A DNA stretch of 64,000 bases from Annona cherimola (lineage: Eukaryota; Streptophyta; Magnoliopsida; Magnoliales; Annonaceae): NCBI GenBank assembly GCA_030490835.1, contig CM059977.1, positions 35,609,676 through 35,673,675 on the forward strand, in the 5' to 3' direction. A program made the translations under genes and the position numbers. The notes under the pieces were generated by a model. It saw only the letters and a program-made list of their open reading frames with translations, was not told the DNA's origin and ran no database searches. Of this stretch, positions 1 to 11,443 are shown one piece after another; position 1 is the stretch's first letter; each line of letters starts with the position of its first letter.

Positions 1-13
1 TAAAAAAAATTAA

Positions 14-276
14 AGGTGTGTTTGGCAATGAGGAAAAAATGTCAATCTAAAACTTTTCACTATCTATAATTATTATATTTTTTAATCATTTTTTCATATT
101 TTTCTATGCAACTACCTTATTTTTCAATCATTTCTACACAACTACTCATACAATTAACCTATTTATTTCAACTTTATCATCTTTACTCATCATCATTACC
201 CCATATCACATCATTTGACAACTTTTTTTCTTTAAAATTTTTCATCAAAAATTGTATCTATTTTCAAACACACCCT
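14..276. mobile_element. Tourist/Harbinger-type MITE
   Basis: A 263-bp element has inverted ends AGGTGTGTTTGG and CAAACACACCCT and is flanked by TAA on both sides (11-13 and 277-279). A 3-bp TAA/TTA duplication with a GGGTGTGTTTGG end is typical of PIF/Harbinger-related MITEs. It has no coding capacity. The inner sequence matches, in the opposite sense, the copy at 39060-39350 and a decayed copy at 645-905. Confidence 0.75.
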
Positions 277-644
277 TAAAAAAATAAGCATATACACCTG
301 CAAGCATTAAGACTGGTTGCCCCGAGAGCATTGAATCAGTTCCCAATATTCGCAGCTACACAAAAGCGCCGATCTGGGATTGCGACGCACGTGGTAGAGT
401 AGGGAAGAGAGGGAAGGATGCGAATGCGCCGATCTAAAGTTGAGAAATGTGGGAGCTTTTTAGATTTGTTTATTGTCCCGTTACACCATACGTAAGGATG
501 ATATTTGAATTTTTGCATCTTTCAATTTGACGGTTCTCCTTTGAATCGCCTGATCCAACGACGAGTACATAGTGATCAAAATTTCACCGCTTTCACCGCT
601 TTTAGACTAAGGGCAAATGATTAGTTCTCATTTAATTTATGTTA

Positions 645-905
645 CTATAGGATATATTTGGAAAGCAATAAAATTTTTAATAAAAAAATTCAAAATTATA
701 GAAAATAATGTGATATGATAGAGGTAATAATGAAGAGTAAAAAGAATAAAGTTAAAATAGATAGGTTAATTGTATGAATAGTCTGTGCATAAATGATTAG
801 AAAGTAGGATAGTTATATCGAAAGATGTAAAAAAATAATTTAAAAATATGATAATTATGAAGAATAAAAAATTTTAAATTGAAAAGTTTTAACTTGAAAA
901 TTTTT
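645..905. repeat. Decayed copy of the GGGTGTGTTTGG MITE
   Basis: The sequence follows the 39060-39350 MITE over most of its length, for example the shared stretch AATAAAGTTAAAATAGATAG, but the terminal repeats are eroded and no target duplication is visible. The rest of 277-1229 shows no gene. Confidence 0.6.
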
Positions 906-1229
906 TATTATAGGCATAGACACCCATGTACCTCTTCCATTATAATGAGTAGAAAAGGACTAGGCGGCTTTTTTGTATGCAATCAATCATGAAGAAAATC
1001 GTGTCCACAACACAGTCTGCTTGGAACATATCCATGCCATTAGAGAGCATTTGTCACTTTTTGTGAAGGAGTTGTTACCTCCCTATGATTCATGTGGGCT
1101 ATTATCGGTTGAGAAATATAGTAAAGATGCTTGAGCTTAATTTGTAAAAATTGATATAACAAAGAAACAAGGACTTGATAAGGTAATAAAAAACATCGAT
1201 ACAATCAATTCAAAGTCTAATCTTTCTTA

Positions 1230-1526
1230 CCAACCGAGCCTTGCTCGGTTGGTCAGCGCCGATGTCTCGTATGGGCAGCGCTGTTGCGTCGTGTGTTCGA
1301 ATCCCCGCGTCATGGGATTTCGACCACGACTGCAAAAATGTGGGAATTGTGTCTCCCGTTAGGTTGTTGTGGGAGCAGTGGTCTCCCGTTTGATTGTTGG
1401 AAGCTGTGTCTTCCTGATTATTTGGTGGAGTTGTATCTCCAACTTTGTAAGAATGTCTCAGAGCTTTAAGTGTAATACATGTTGAGATGTATGTAAATAT
1501 CTCCCAATCAAAAAAAAAAAAAAAAA
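1230..1526 (+). mobile_element. tRNA-derived SINE, full length, with TSD
   Basis: The 5' head resembles a tRNA: CCGAGCCTTGCTCGGTTGG followed by a box-B-like GTGTTCGAATCC. The body is non-coding and ends in CCAATC plus a run of about 16 A. An 18-bp direct repeat, AAAGTCTAATCTTTCTTA, flanks it (1212-1229 and about 1524-1541), the expected mark of LINE-mediated insertion. Further copies are at 18660-18805 (truncated, minus) and 25037-25330 (minus). Open frames inside are chance. Confidence 0.85.
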
Positions 1527-3114
1527 GTCTAATCTTTCTTAATATCCCATTTTTAGAAGCAATGTCTCATGTAGATATATTATTGATTATATAGTTGGAT
1601 CCAACTATTGAGCAAGACATTGGAAAAACATGTACTTGGATTAGCCTGGGTGGTGATATAAAATAATAAAAAAATGACTTTTTGAGAATGATGAATGCAA
1701 TCTTTTTGAAATTCAGAGCAACATGGGAATGGATTAACAACTTATAATCATTGAGTTAAAACTTAAAACATAGTTCTTTTACATATTTTAAAAAAACTTT
1801 TATGTTTTATTTTTGGGAAAATTCCCGTCGTACTCACAACATTGTCAGTTATTCCTCTCATACTCGCAACATTTTAATAATTCCTCCCATAGCTAATGAC
1901 ATTTGATCCTAATTCCTCATGTGTCCAAACCATTAGTTGCCGTCAGTTAAGGTGTTAGGATCCAGCATATGAAGGCGTTATTTTTTTCAAAATTTGGAGA
2001 TTACCCTTGTTTTCTTCCTCCTTTTGTCTCTGAAGATGAGTTTTGGCAGGGGTGCAGAGGATGTGAATTGATCAATAAAAAATTATGCTATTTTCCAGCG
2101 AAAGCAGTGTCACGCCAATGATGGTGAATGACAGATTGAGTGAGGGCCAAATGGATTAAAGTAGGGGTTGCAAGGACGGATAGAAATTTTGGGATTCCAG
2201 CATTGCCTCCGCCACAATTGCTTAGATTTTGCACCCAACTCCTAGCTACTTGATGCCTTCTCCACCTTTCCTGGCAAAGATGCCCACAATGCTATTTATC
2301 ATACAACTTTCATCCACAACAAAAGGAGAAATTGTGTGGCGCTTCACCCTGCATAGAAGAACAAAAACATGTATATTCCCTTCTCATATTGATGACAGAG
2401 AACTCGAACACCTTGACAGAAGTCAAAATTCGATTAGGCAACATAGAAACGAAAAAGGATTTTGTCAATTTTATCTAGACATTGTGGGAATAGAATTTGA
2501 TAGGTGCGAACTTCAACCAATCTGCCTAGCTAAGTCAAATTTCATTTTTGCAAGGCATGGGTATTCCTTATAAAAACTACAAAAATCCCAATTCAAATTC
2601 ATCATGAAGACAGATCTTCAACGACAATTCGAGGTTAATGATGTGCTCGTCTCACAAGCACCATAGAAAGACGTGCAAGCCAAATGCATGCTGATTTCTC
2701 TATTTCATTCAAAAGAAAAAAATTGTCCTTAATCAAGGAAGGCCGTGTTAATTTGCCATAAAGCCAAACAACCTCAACATCACCATGACCAAAATTTCAT
2801 AACTTCACCTCATGCTCACACACGTGAAGAAAAGGAAGAGGGAGCCATAATTTCATATTATTTCTTGCTCCAAAGGAAGTAGCCTTGCCAGTGGAGATCA
2901 CATTATCTATGCTTTATGCACAAACTACTTCTCTCTTTTTCTCCAGGATCTAAGATTTCGTTATGGAGTCGAACCTCGCTCGTGAGCATTATGAAGCCAT
3001 CAAAATCCCAACCTTGAAGCTCACCTCCGACAATGCCTGAGAAATCGATTTGAAAATCTTGATTGGAAGAGAAGAAGTTGAGATGACAGATGTAGCTACA
3101 GTTTCCTTCCCCTT
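1527..3114. other. Intergenic stretch without a recognisable gene
   Basis: No product is recognised. A weak inverted-repeat MITE remnant about temporary 'ATTCCTC' motifs lies near 1813-1975. An open frame at 2229-2573 matches no family I know. A short ATG frame at 2963-3029 ends early. The DNA just before the MITE at 3124 may be the edge of a decayed gene, but this cannot be shown. Confidence 0.4.
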
Positions 3115-3123
3115 GGCAAAACC

Positions 3124-3503
3124 GGACCTCAGTTGCATGCGCCCGGGAGCATGTTGCATGCTCCCGTGCGCATACACCTATTTTTTAATTTTTTTCGAAA
3201 TTTTTTTCATAAAATTGTCAGCCCAAGTGTATTTAACGTATGTATCAATTTTTTACCATTTTTTCGATTTTTAGATATTTATTTTTTATTTTTGAAAATC
3301 AGTGGCATTTTAGTAATTTAAAATTACCTAAAATGCCACTGATTTTCAAAAATAAAAAATAAATATCTAAAATACTCCAAAAATGGTAAAAATTTATACA
3401 TAGATTAAATACACTTGGGCTAACAAGTTTATAAAAAAATTTCAAAAAAAATAAAAAAAATAGGTGTATGCTGCATGCTCCCGGGAACATAAAATAAGGA
3501 TCC
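3124..3503. mobile_element. Foldback MITE, Mutator-like (9-bp TSD)
   Basis: The 380-bp element begins GGACCTCAG and ends GGATCC. It is flanked by GGCAAAACC (3115-3123) and GGCAATACC (3504-3512), a 9-bp duplication with one mismatch. Its two halves are near-perfect reverse complements around 3310-3330 (arm TTTTTACCATTTTT, then AGTGGCATTTTAGTAATTT), so a transcript would fold into one long hairpin. Both ends carry GC-rich palindromes (CTCCCGGGAGCAT type). Small open frames here are shadows of the hairpin arms. Confidence 0.8.
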
Positions 3504-3875
3504 GGCAATACCTCCTTCTTTCTTCATAATTTTCCCTCTTTGGCCATGGCGGCATGGCATAAGCCGGTGATAGTTGTCTTGCGCCAATATGAATCCAAGT
3601 CCAACTCGAATTTTCAAAGCATGGAGGATTCACCTTAACCCGATCTGGTATTATTGTGGAGGAGGATTGGTACGGTAGATATTAGGATATCAGCATGCGT
3701 ACCGCGTACGGGAGTTCCCAATTTGGATGGGATTGGACAATTGTTTAGTTGGGAATTGGGAATATTGCTTCAAAGAGTATTAAGCAATTTGGATGGTGAG
3801 TTTGGGCAATCTCAAGTAGCCTCTGAGTTCAAGCTCTCCAGATCTGCTCTGTTTTTATATTTCTCTACTTCAGCC

Positions 3876-4429
3876 ATGGAGATGAAGCACCTTAATCGTC
3901 GCGAAGACATTCCATAAGAAATCCTTTGCCTCCTCCCGAGGAAATCTCTTGCCAGATTCAAGTGCGTTTCCAAGCAATGGCTCGCGCTCATCTTAGACCC
4001 GAGTCGCGTCTTCCCCAAAACATCCCAGGCAGGCCTTGTTTGTCAATCCTTTCTTCGATTCCATTCTTGTCCCCAAAAAATAATCAAACACTCGCATTGC
4101 TTTTCCAGAATGAATTTCCTTTGCCTCCATAACACAGGAAATGCCTCTTCTTGCCCGACTTACCCTCACCTCAACGATGACAATTTCTTACTCGTCGACT
4201 CATGTGACGGATTTCTTCTTTACAGTGAAGAATGGGAAACACAACCAAATTTAAATTTGGTAGTGTTCCATCCAGTTACCAACCGCTCCTGGAATCCCAA
4301 TGTTTTGGTGAAGCAAAGAGGGATGCATTTTGGACTCGCTTCATATGGGCGTCATTTCAAACTTGCACATTGTTGGTGCTGTTTGGCGGAAGAGTGCGGG
4401 AGCGGATACATGATTTTAGATGTCTTTTC
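3876..4429 (+). pseudogene. F-box protein pseudogene, 5' part
   Basis: From ATG 3876 the frame reads an F-box: MEMKHLNRREDIP, a TAA stop at 3915-3917, then EILCLLPRKSLARFKCVSKQ and W. F-box proteins are substrate adaptors of SCF ubiquitin ligases. After this single stop the same frame stays open into an F-box-associated region (DNFLLVDSCDGFLLYS, then FHPVTNRSW) until it is cut at 4429 by a Copia element. The 3' half resumes at 10744. The stop falls inside the F-box, so a normal product is not expected. ORFs of this family usually encode 350-420 residues, which matches the sum of the two halves. A downstream ATG at 4110 could give only a fragment without an F-box. Confidence 0.85.
4425..4429. 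repeat. Copia target-site duplication (left)
   Basis: TTTTC at 4425-4429 is repeated at 10739-10743, directly outside the two LTRs. This fixes the insertion point inside the F-box gene. Confidence 0.9.
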
Positions 4430-4749
4430 TGTTGGAAATCATGTGATGCGGAAGCGTACCTGAATCCATGTGTGTGTAGATTCCACCTGTAGACCGAGTA
4501 GAGTACGAGGTCTTTTCCCTCAACGCTTCTCCCTATGATACTAGCGGTAGATGGGAATCACTTGTGATGTATATGTGAGAGAGGGACCTAGACTCCTCTA
4601 TATATAGAGCCCTTCCCATCATAACTCTTAATAGAAGTGTAGTTCCACCTGGACTCGGATTGCATACGTATCTTAGATACACTGGGCTATCTTTAAATCT
4701 AAAGACTTCTAATTTAATTAGGATACCTTATAGGAGTTTAATTCTAACA
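4430..4749 (-). repeat. Copia 3' LTR
   Basis: 320 bp, bounded by TGTTGGAAATC and TTCTAACA (inverted TGTTRG/CYAACA ends). It contains CTCTATATATAGAG, a TATA-like palindrome. It aligns along its full length with 10423-10738. Confidence 0.92.
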
Positions 4750-4760
4750 TTCTCCTACTT
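4750..4760 (-). promoter_or_regulatory. Copia polypurine tract
   Basis: On the minus strand AAGTAGGAGAA lies directly against the 3' LTR, the position of the plus-strand primer in LTR elements. Confidence 0.7.
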
Positions 4761-5170
4761 GGCCTAATTAAAATAAAATTAAGAAAGAAAAAAAATTATA
4801 CTTAAAATACAATCCTTGGATTTAACATTTGAAAAATTATCGGACGAGTGCACTCATTTGAAAAAATATGCCCAGTCATTACATACGCAATCCAACTTAA
4901 TACTTAAGTTAAGAAAAATTTGTCAATATGGATCATGGCGGTTATATGCAATATGTAACATACTTCCTTCTATGCACTACAATATTAATAAACTTACTTA
5001 ACTAAGTTCTTAATGACAGATTTACAATTATGTGATTTTAATGTCCCACATTAATATCAAATAGATAAAAATTTTTGTTTCCAAATCACATAAAATTGTC
5101 AACAAAATAGCATAATGAAACAAAAGAACATAATCATCTAACATGAGATCTCAAAAATGTATCGATTACA

Positions 5171-5653
5171 TCAATAATTGTCCCACATAACAAGACCCAT
5201 ATTTCTTATATGTCCAGAGAAAACTTTGGGCGCCAAAGTCTTAGTCATGGGATCAGCAATCATGTCGGCAGTACTAACAAAACTAATCGATATCAGATGA
5301 TCATTAATCCTTTCTTGTACTGACATAAACTTAGCATCAATATACTTGTTAGCGCCAGTAATTCTTCTATAATTGGAGAAACTAATCGTTGATGAATTGT
5401 CACAACTAATTCTCAGAGGCCTAGAGATAGAATTCATAATTTTAAGCTCTGAGATAAATTTCCTTAACCAAAGTACATGTGATGATGCTTCATGATAGCC
5501 GACAAATTCAGCTTTCATGGTAGAGTCAACTACACGATTTTGTCTTCCACTCTTCCATGAAACTGCTCCACTGGCTAATAAGAAAACATAGCCCGATGTG
5601 GATCTTCTGCTGTCTGTACAACCAGCATAATCTGAATCTGTGTAACCGATCAC
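5171..5653 (-). pseudogene. Copia RNase H region
   Basis: Copia-type RNase H begins GYTDSDYAGCTDSRRSTSGY, continues with a KAEFVGYHEASSHVLWLR stretch and ends near the C-terminus of pol (DPMTKTLAPKVF). Its frame is the same as the upstream RT segment, with a stop between them. It would degrade the RNA strand of the RNA:DNA hybrid in the virus-like particle. Catalytic acidic residues of the TDSD and AEF blocks are present. Confidence 0.88.
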
Positions 5654-5911
5654 TTCTAATTGATCAGTTTTTGCATACGTGAGCTCATAATCTTTAGTCC
5701 ATTGGAGATATCACATTACTTTCTTTACTGCTTTCCAATTTTTTATTCCTGGATTGCTTTGATATCTTCCAAGTAATCCCATTGCATAACTGATGTCAGG
5801 ACGTGTGCAAACTTGCGCATACATCATGCTCCCAAGAGCAGAAGCGTATGGGATGGACCTCATTTCCTGTTTCTCAATCTCATTCTGTGGATACTGATGC
5901 AGACCATATTT

Positions 5912-6675
5912 TTAACCCTTAAAGATTGATACTTCACATGATGAGCAGTTAGACATTTGGAATCTTTTTAAAATTTTATTGATATACGCCTTTTGTGATA
6001 ACCCTAAAAGTCTTTTAGGCCTATTTCGATGGACCTCAATTCCTATGACACATGATGCCTCACCCATATCTTTCATATCAAAATGTTCAGAAAGGAAACT
6101 TTTAATGTTATGCAAAAGACCTAAATCATTAGTAGCAAGCAAAATATCATCTACATATAGAATCAAAAATATAAACTTGCTCCCACTCGACTTTAGATAT
6201 ATACATTGGTCACTAATATTTTCTGTAAATCCAAAGGAAGTGATAACTTTGTTGAACTTTAAATACCACTGTCGGGAAGCTTGTTTAAGTTCATATATAG
6301 ATTTCTTTAATTTGCATACTAATGTGTCTTTTCCTTCCATTTCAAACCTTCAGGTTGCATCATGTACACCTCCTCTTCTAAATCCCCATTTAAGAATGCC
6401 GTCTTTACATCCATTTGATGTAACTCTAAGTCAAAGTAAGCCACTAATGGCATAATGATTCTGAATGAGTCTTTTCTGGAGACTAGTGAAAATGTCTCCT
6501 TATAATCAATGCCTTCTATTTGTGTGAATCCTTTAGCAACAAGTCTTGCCTTATACCTTTCTACATTACCTTTAGGGTCCCGTTTAATTTTGAATATCCA
6601 TTTACAACCAACAGGTTTGCTCCCTTTAGGCAATGTAACAAGATCCCAAACTTTGTTTTGAAACATGGATTCCAA
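5912..6675 (-). pseudogene. Copia reverse transcriptase region (frameshifted)
   Basis: Two overlapping minus-strand frames together cover RT. The first (to 6675) has the Copia start KPVGCKWIFKIKRDPKGNVE, a KARLVAKGFTQ block and MDVKTAFLNGDLEEEVYM. The second (to 6340) has SIYELKQASRQWY and the polymerase core YVDDILLA. The step between frames at about 6320-6340 is a frameshift, so no continuous enzyme is made. It would copy element RNA to DNA. Confidence 0.9.
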
Positions 6676-6696
6676 TTCATCTTTTATAGCATTGGT

Positions 6697-8143
6697 TCAT
6701 AATTCAGACTTTTCACTATTAATGGCTTCTTTGAATGTCAATGGATCATTTTCAATACAAGGATCGTCAATACATTTTTCCAAATATATAATGTAGTCAT
6801 TTGAAATAGCAGGTTTTCTTATTTGATTAGACCTTCTTGGCTCATTAATATGTTCTACATTATCATATTGATGGATGTCATTTGGAATTGAGATCGATTC
6901 ATTATTAGTCTCTTCCGTGGGTTGTACAACAATTTTTGGTTGTTGATATGTCATGTTATGATCAACAATCTCAGTTCTTGCATCTATTAATGATGAACCA
7001 GAGGAAAGGTCTCTGATCTCCTCAAATTTCACATTTCGTGGAGTTGTGCTCCCACTATTTTCGCCATTCTCAATGAATCAAGCTATTTCAGTCTCAATGA
7101 TCATAGTATTATGAGATGGACTGTAAAATCTATATCCTTTAGACTATTCTGGATACCCAATAAAGAAACAACTAATAGTCCTTGGGTCTAATTTCTTTTC
7201 TTGTGGATTAAGTATCCTTGCTTCTTCTTGACAACCCCAAATATGCATATGCCTCAAACTGGGTTTCCTGCCTGACCATAACTCAAATGAAGTTTTAGGA
7301 ACAACTTTACTGGGAACTCTGTTGAGGATGTACATAGCAGTTTTCAAGGCTTCACTCCACAAAAATAAGGGTAAAGATGAGTTGCTAATCATACTTCTCA
7401 CCATATTCATGAGAGTACGATTTCTCCTTTCAGCAACACCATTTTGTTGGGGAGTTCCAGACATCGTATATTGAGGTTCAATACCATTTTCTTCTAGAAT
7501 TTAGCAAATGGGACAGGGATTCGACCTAATTGACCGTGTTTACCATAATATTCACCGCCCCTGTCAGATCTCACAACTTTAATTTTCCTATCCAATTTCT
7601 TTTCTACTAATTCTTTGAATATTTTAAAAGTGTTCAAAGAATCAGACTTTTCATGTAATAGGAAAATAAAACCATAACGTGAGAAATCATTAATAAACGT
7701 GATAAAGTACTTTTCACCTCCAATACATGATGAGAATGGACCACAAATATCAGTGTGGATCAATTCTAAAAGTCCATTGCTTCTCGTGGCACTCTTTTTC
7801 TGAGTTTTGGTTTGTTTTCCTTTAATACAATCGATACGTATGTTAAAATCAGTAAAATCTAGAGTAGGTAATACTCCATCTTTTACTAACCTTAGCATCC
7901 TTTCTTTCGATATGTGACCCAATCTTTTATGCCATAACATGGAGGATTTTCATCAATCATACCACGTTTATTACCAGCACATACATTTAAGGTAGATGAA
8001 CCATTAATAAATGAGCAATCTGCACTTATTTGATATAAACCATTTAACAATGTTTCAGTTCTAACTAAAATAGAATCTTTAAATAAAGAAAATTTTGAGT
8101 TTACAAAACTGAAAGAATAACTCATTACATCAAGTTTTGGCAA
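6697..8143 (-). pseudogene. Copia integrase region (frameshifted)
   Basis: The minus-strand frames give the pre-integrase zinc-finger block LWHKRLGHISKERMLRLV, the integrase core HTDICGPF then DRGGEYY, and [20 protein letters not shown] followed by a Copia linker. Two frame changes, near 7.94 and 7.47 kb, separate these blocks. Integrase would insert the cDNA into host DNA. The piece 6697-7032 is the variable integrase-RT linker. Confidence 0.88.
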
Positions 8144-8224
8144 AGAAATTAAATTTCTAGAAATGGACGGAACATAAAAAACATCATACAGTTCTAAAAA
8201 ATATCCTGTGTCAAGGCGAAGCCT

Positions 8225-9256
8225 TCAATTTCCTACTGCTTTGACTTTAGACTTGGTCAGATTGCATATTAAGATTGATGACTCATGCGGTTTTGGGTTG
8301 CAGGTTGAATGGAATGCCTGTAAAGAGTTTGAAACATGGATAGTAGCACCAAAGTCAATACACCATAAATTAGAGGATACATTTATGAAATTGGTTTCAA
8401 GGCAAACATGTACATAATTGTTACCTTTCTTTTCGAACCAACTCTTTCGCTTGAGACAATCTTTCTTAAAATGTCCTTTCTTTTTACAGAAATGACACTT
8501 CTCAGCGGACTTTTTCGATCCATCCTCTAAGCCTTTCTTTAATGAGAATTTATTTTTCCTTTTTCCTTTCTTTGACTTGTACTGCTTAGAAGTCGATGTG
8601 AAATAGATAGTCATTAATCCATCCTGCTTTAATCTCTCTTCCTCTTATACACACATGAATATTAATTCATTTAAAGCCCATTTCTCCTTTTGTGTGTTAT
8701 AGGAGATTTTGAATTGTGAAAATTGAGATGGAAGAGAGTTTAAGACAAATATGACTAGGAAAGAGTCAGAGATTTTCATCCCTAGTTCATTAAGTTTCCC
8801 AGCTATATTTGACATTTCCATTATGTGCTTTTGCACTCCACAAATGCCATCATATTTCATTGAAGTCAATTTGTTAGTGAGCATTCCAGTCAATGTTTTA
8901 TCTGACCCACTGAATTTTTCCTTAATTAAGTCAAGATAAGTTTTGGCACTTTCATTTTCAAGGTCAGAAATATAGCCCCTGATATTCCTTTCTATTGTAC
9001 TCTTTATAATCATAAGAGACAACCTGTTGGAACGCTCCCATTTATCAAATTAAATCTTTTGACTATCAGTACTTTCAGGCGTTAAGTCATTAGGTTTTGC
9101 AACACGAAGAGCTAAATCCAGATCCAAACATCCTAAGGTAATAAGTAATTGCTCATGCCAATCAGAATAGTTTGATCCATTCAGTGTCGGGATATTAGAC
9201 AGACGAGATTGAGGAACAGGAGCCATAGCTGTAACAAAAACAATGATTAAGCTCAC
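8225..9256 (-). pseudogene. Copia gag and protease region
   Basis: The gag start reads QSRLSNIPTLNGSNYSDWHE, followed by a UBN2-type capsid and a CCHC knuckle CHFCKKKGHFKKDC. The protease block reads WCIDFGATIHVSNS: the aspartic-protease D-S/T-G triad is D-F-G here, a change expected to cripple it. Stops interrupt the frame near 9.02-9.05 kb and 8.61-8.64 kb. Gag packages the element RNA. Confidence 0.88.
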
Positions 9257-10405
9257 GTCACCATTTATGACTCAGATAAACTATTATGTAACAATTCCAT
9301 TAACAATAATTAATCATAACTTAAAATTTTTTAGAATTAATCATACAAGCAATAATGCATGATTATATTCAATAATGCTTTGATAAATAATAATATTCAA
9401 TAATTAATTATGAATACACAAAGTCAAGAAATCACCACCTTCGGGTAGAAAATTTTCCGCGTTTATGTAGTTCTAGTTAATTATTGATAAAATATTAAAT
9501 TATAGCTACCTTCGGGTAAAACTATAACATAATATTCTTTAATAATGTAATTTCTATGATGAGAAGAAAAATCATGTTATTCTCTTTTTGTTTAATAAAT
9601 TTGATTAACTAAATATCTTAGACCATTCAGGGCAACAAAGACATAAAGATGAACAATATTTATTAAAGATAAATTGCATAATAATCAATAATAATAATTT
9701 TAAAAGATGTATTTTAGACCCTTTGGGGCAACTAAAATACACAATCAAAATTATTATAGAGTATAATATATATATGAATAATTCAATAATAATGATTATT
9801 AAATTCATTATGTGCGATTAAATTCCATATTATTTCTTTTGGTCAGCCAGGTAAGTGAGGTGGGGCGTGGGAGGCTCCCCCTGCATAGCAGAGACCTAAT
9901 TAAATAACCACGTGATCCTCTTCAATACCTCTTGCCTAGACACCAACCTCCAGTCATACCATAGAATATAATCTCACCATAAAATTTAATAATCATAACT
10001 TATATAATTATTCATATATATTGCATGCTAAATTAAATAGAAAATAATAAATCATAAATAAATTGCTAATACATGAATTAATTGCACATATAATTTAAAA
10101 AATTTGCATGTATTTGCATAAATATCCAAAAAAATCAAATTTATTGACCTATTTAGCTTAATCAGATCCTTCCATTAGATTCAGAATATCTAAAAATATA
10201 GAAAATCACTATTAGATCGTTCAATTTGGATAAGAGGATCAAGAATTATGTTAATTTATGTATGGACGGTTCATAATGGGCCACATGCCCTTTCTGTCAT
10301 AATGTGTTTTGGGTTTGGACAGTTATGAGCTAAAATGGGCTGCCCACATGGGCCTGTAAAGCTGAGCCTGAGAAGTTGGCCCGCCCAGGTGCAATAGACT
10401 GAAAT
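9257..10405 (-). other. Copia 5' leader (no gene)
   Basis: About 1.1 kb of AT-rich sequence lies between the primer-binding site and gag. It contains three ACCTTCGGG / CCYTYGGGGCA-type motifs near 9440, 9510 and 9720. No protein is recognised. Confidence 0.6.
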
Positions 10406-10420
10406 GGGCTTATGATACCA
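10406..10420 (-). promoter_or_regulatory. Copia primer-binding site
   Basis: On the minus strand TGGTATCATAAGCCC follows the 5' LTR after two bases. The first eight bases match the initiator Met-tRNA primer site TGGTATCAGAGC used by most plant LTR elements. Confidence 0.8.
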
Positions 10421-10422
10421 CA

Positions 10423-10738
10423 TGTTGGAAATCATGTGATGCGGAAGCGTACCTGAATTCATGTGTGTGTAGATTCCACCTGTAGACCGAGTAGAGTACG
10501 AGGTCTTCTCCCTCAACACTTCTCCCTATGATACTAGCGGTAGATGAGAACCGCTTGTGATGTATATGTGAGAAAGGGACCTAGACTCCTCTATATATAG
10601 AGTCTTTCCCATCATGACTTCTTAGTAGAAGTGTAGTTCCACCTGGACTCAGATTGCATACGTATCTCAGATACACTGGGCTATCTTTAAATCCAAAGAC
10701 TTCTAATTTAATTAGGACATAGGAGTTTAATTCTAACA
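10423..10738 (-). repeat. Copia 5' LTR
   Basis: 316 bp, the counterpart of 4430-4749. It would carry the element promoter. Hand alignment shows about 14 substitutions, all transitions, plus a 1-base and a multi-base indel. Confidence 0.92.
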
Positions 10739-10743
10739 TTTTC

Positions 10744-11443
10744 TTTAGAAAAGGTGTCGTTTGTCATCAATTATCATTTCCGAACTGAAACCTTGTCTCA
10801 TCAATTCAGCCAAATCTGTGTTTCTCAATGGCTCTTTCCATTGGGTATGGAGGAACTACCTTGTCATCTACCATCTTGGAAATGCGGTTTGTAGGTTCCT
10901 CATACTCCCTCCATTTCCCAGGAACAACCATCGCAATTGGAGCATGAAACCTGAATGCATTTGGGAGTCTGAAGGCTGTGTGGACTATTACCGAGTCTCC
11001 ACCGGCGGCAGGAGAATTGACATATGGACCCTTCTCAGGATAGAGTGCAGCCATGCGAGAAGTAAATACTCATTTGAATGGAAGCAAAAGCATTGGGGTG
11101 TGCTTCCTCCTTCATGCCAGAAATAAAGCATGCCAGTTCTGTTTACCCCTTCGCTTTCAACGATGACTTTGAAATCGTGTATTTTATGTGTAGAAAAAGG
11201 ATTTTCTCTTACAACCTTGCAACTAGGGAAATGAAGGAAGCCTGCATAAGCCCATTTGAAGGTTTTCATTCTCGTGCCCAGTGCATTGCTCTTCCTTTCC
11301 TATGTCTTACTCAACTCGACACCGCAACTACAGGGATGATGATAGGGAGCTGCGCAATCCATGCTCTGATGAAATCAGACAGAGAAAGTTTCAGAAGCTT
11401 CTTTGAATTTCAAGTTCTGAGGAGGTATTCCCAAAATCGCTGA
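10744..11443 (+). pseudogene. F-box protein pseudogene, 3' part
   Basis: This is the continuation of 3876-4429 beyond the Copia insertion and its TTTTC duplication. It contains F-box-associated motifs: SVFLNGSFHWVWRNY (about 10815-10860), a CIWESEGCVDYYRV-like strand and, in another frame, FEIVYFMCRKRIFSYNLATR (about 11168-11227). The frame that follows from the 5' half differs from the frame of SVFLNGSFHW by one base, and a further shift occurs near 11.1 kb. So at least two frameshifts exist besides the stop and the insertion. Confidence 0.8.

Larger units (their letters stand above)
4430..10738 (-). mobile_element. Ty1/Copia LTR retrotransposon, Tork/Tnt1-like, decayed
   Basis: A complete 6.3-kb element with two LTRs (4430-4749, 10423-10738), a perfect 5-bp TSD TTTTC, a primer-binding site and a polypurine tract. 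Gag-protease-integrase-RT-RNase H follow in Copia order on the minus strand. The reading frame changes at least three times (near 7.9, 7.5 and 6.3 kb) and stops occur, so it is not autonomous. By hand alignment the LTRs differ by about 14 substitutions and two small indels, so the insertion is not recent. The lineage assignment is an inference from the domain order and RT style. Confidence 0.93.

Noticed and set aside
1230..1320. Possible tRNA gene (A- and B-box-like sequence)
   Set aside because: It is the head of a SINE: no paired acceptor stem, followed by a repeated body, an A-tail and a target duplication. The same applies to 18781-18805 and 25290-25330.
2229..2573. 114-codon open frame before the F-box locus
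   Set aside because: No family motif, no sign of splicing and no related copy in the window. Possible by chance at this length, so not called as a gene.
3050..3633. Small frames over the foldback MITE, similar on both strands
   Set aside because: The hairpin makes the two strands nearly identical, so the same peptide (HLFFxFFxNFF) appears twice. Not a gene.
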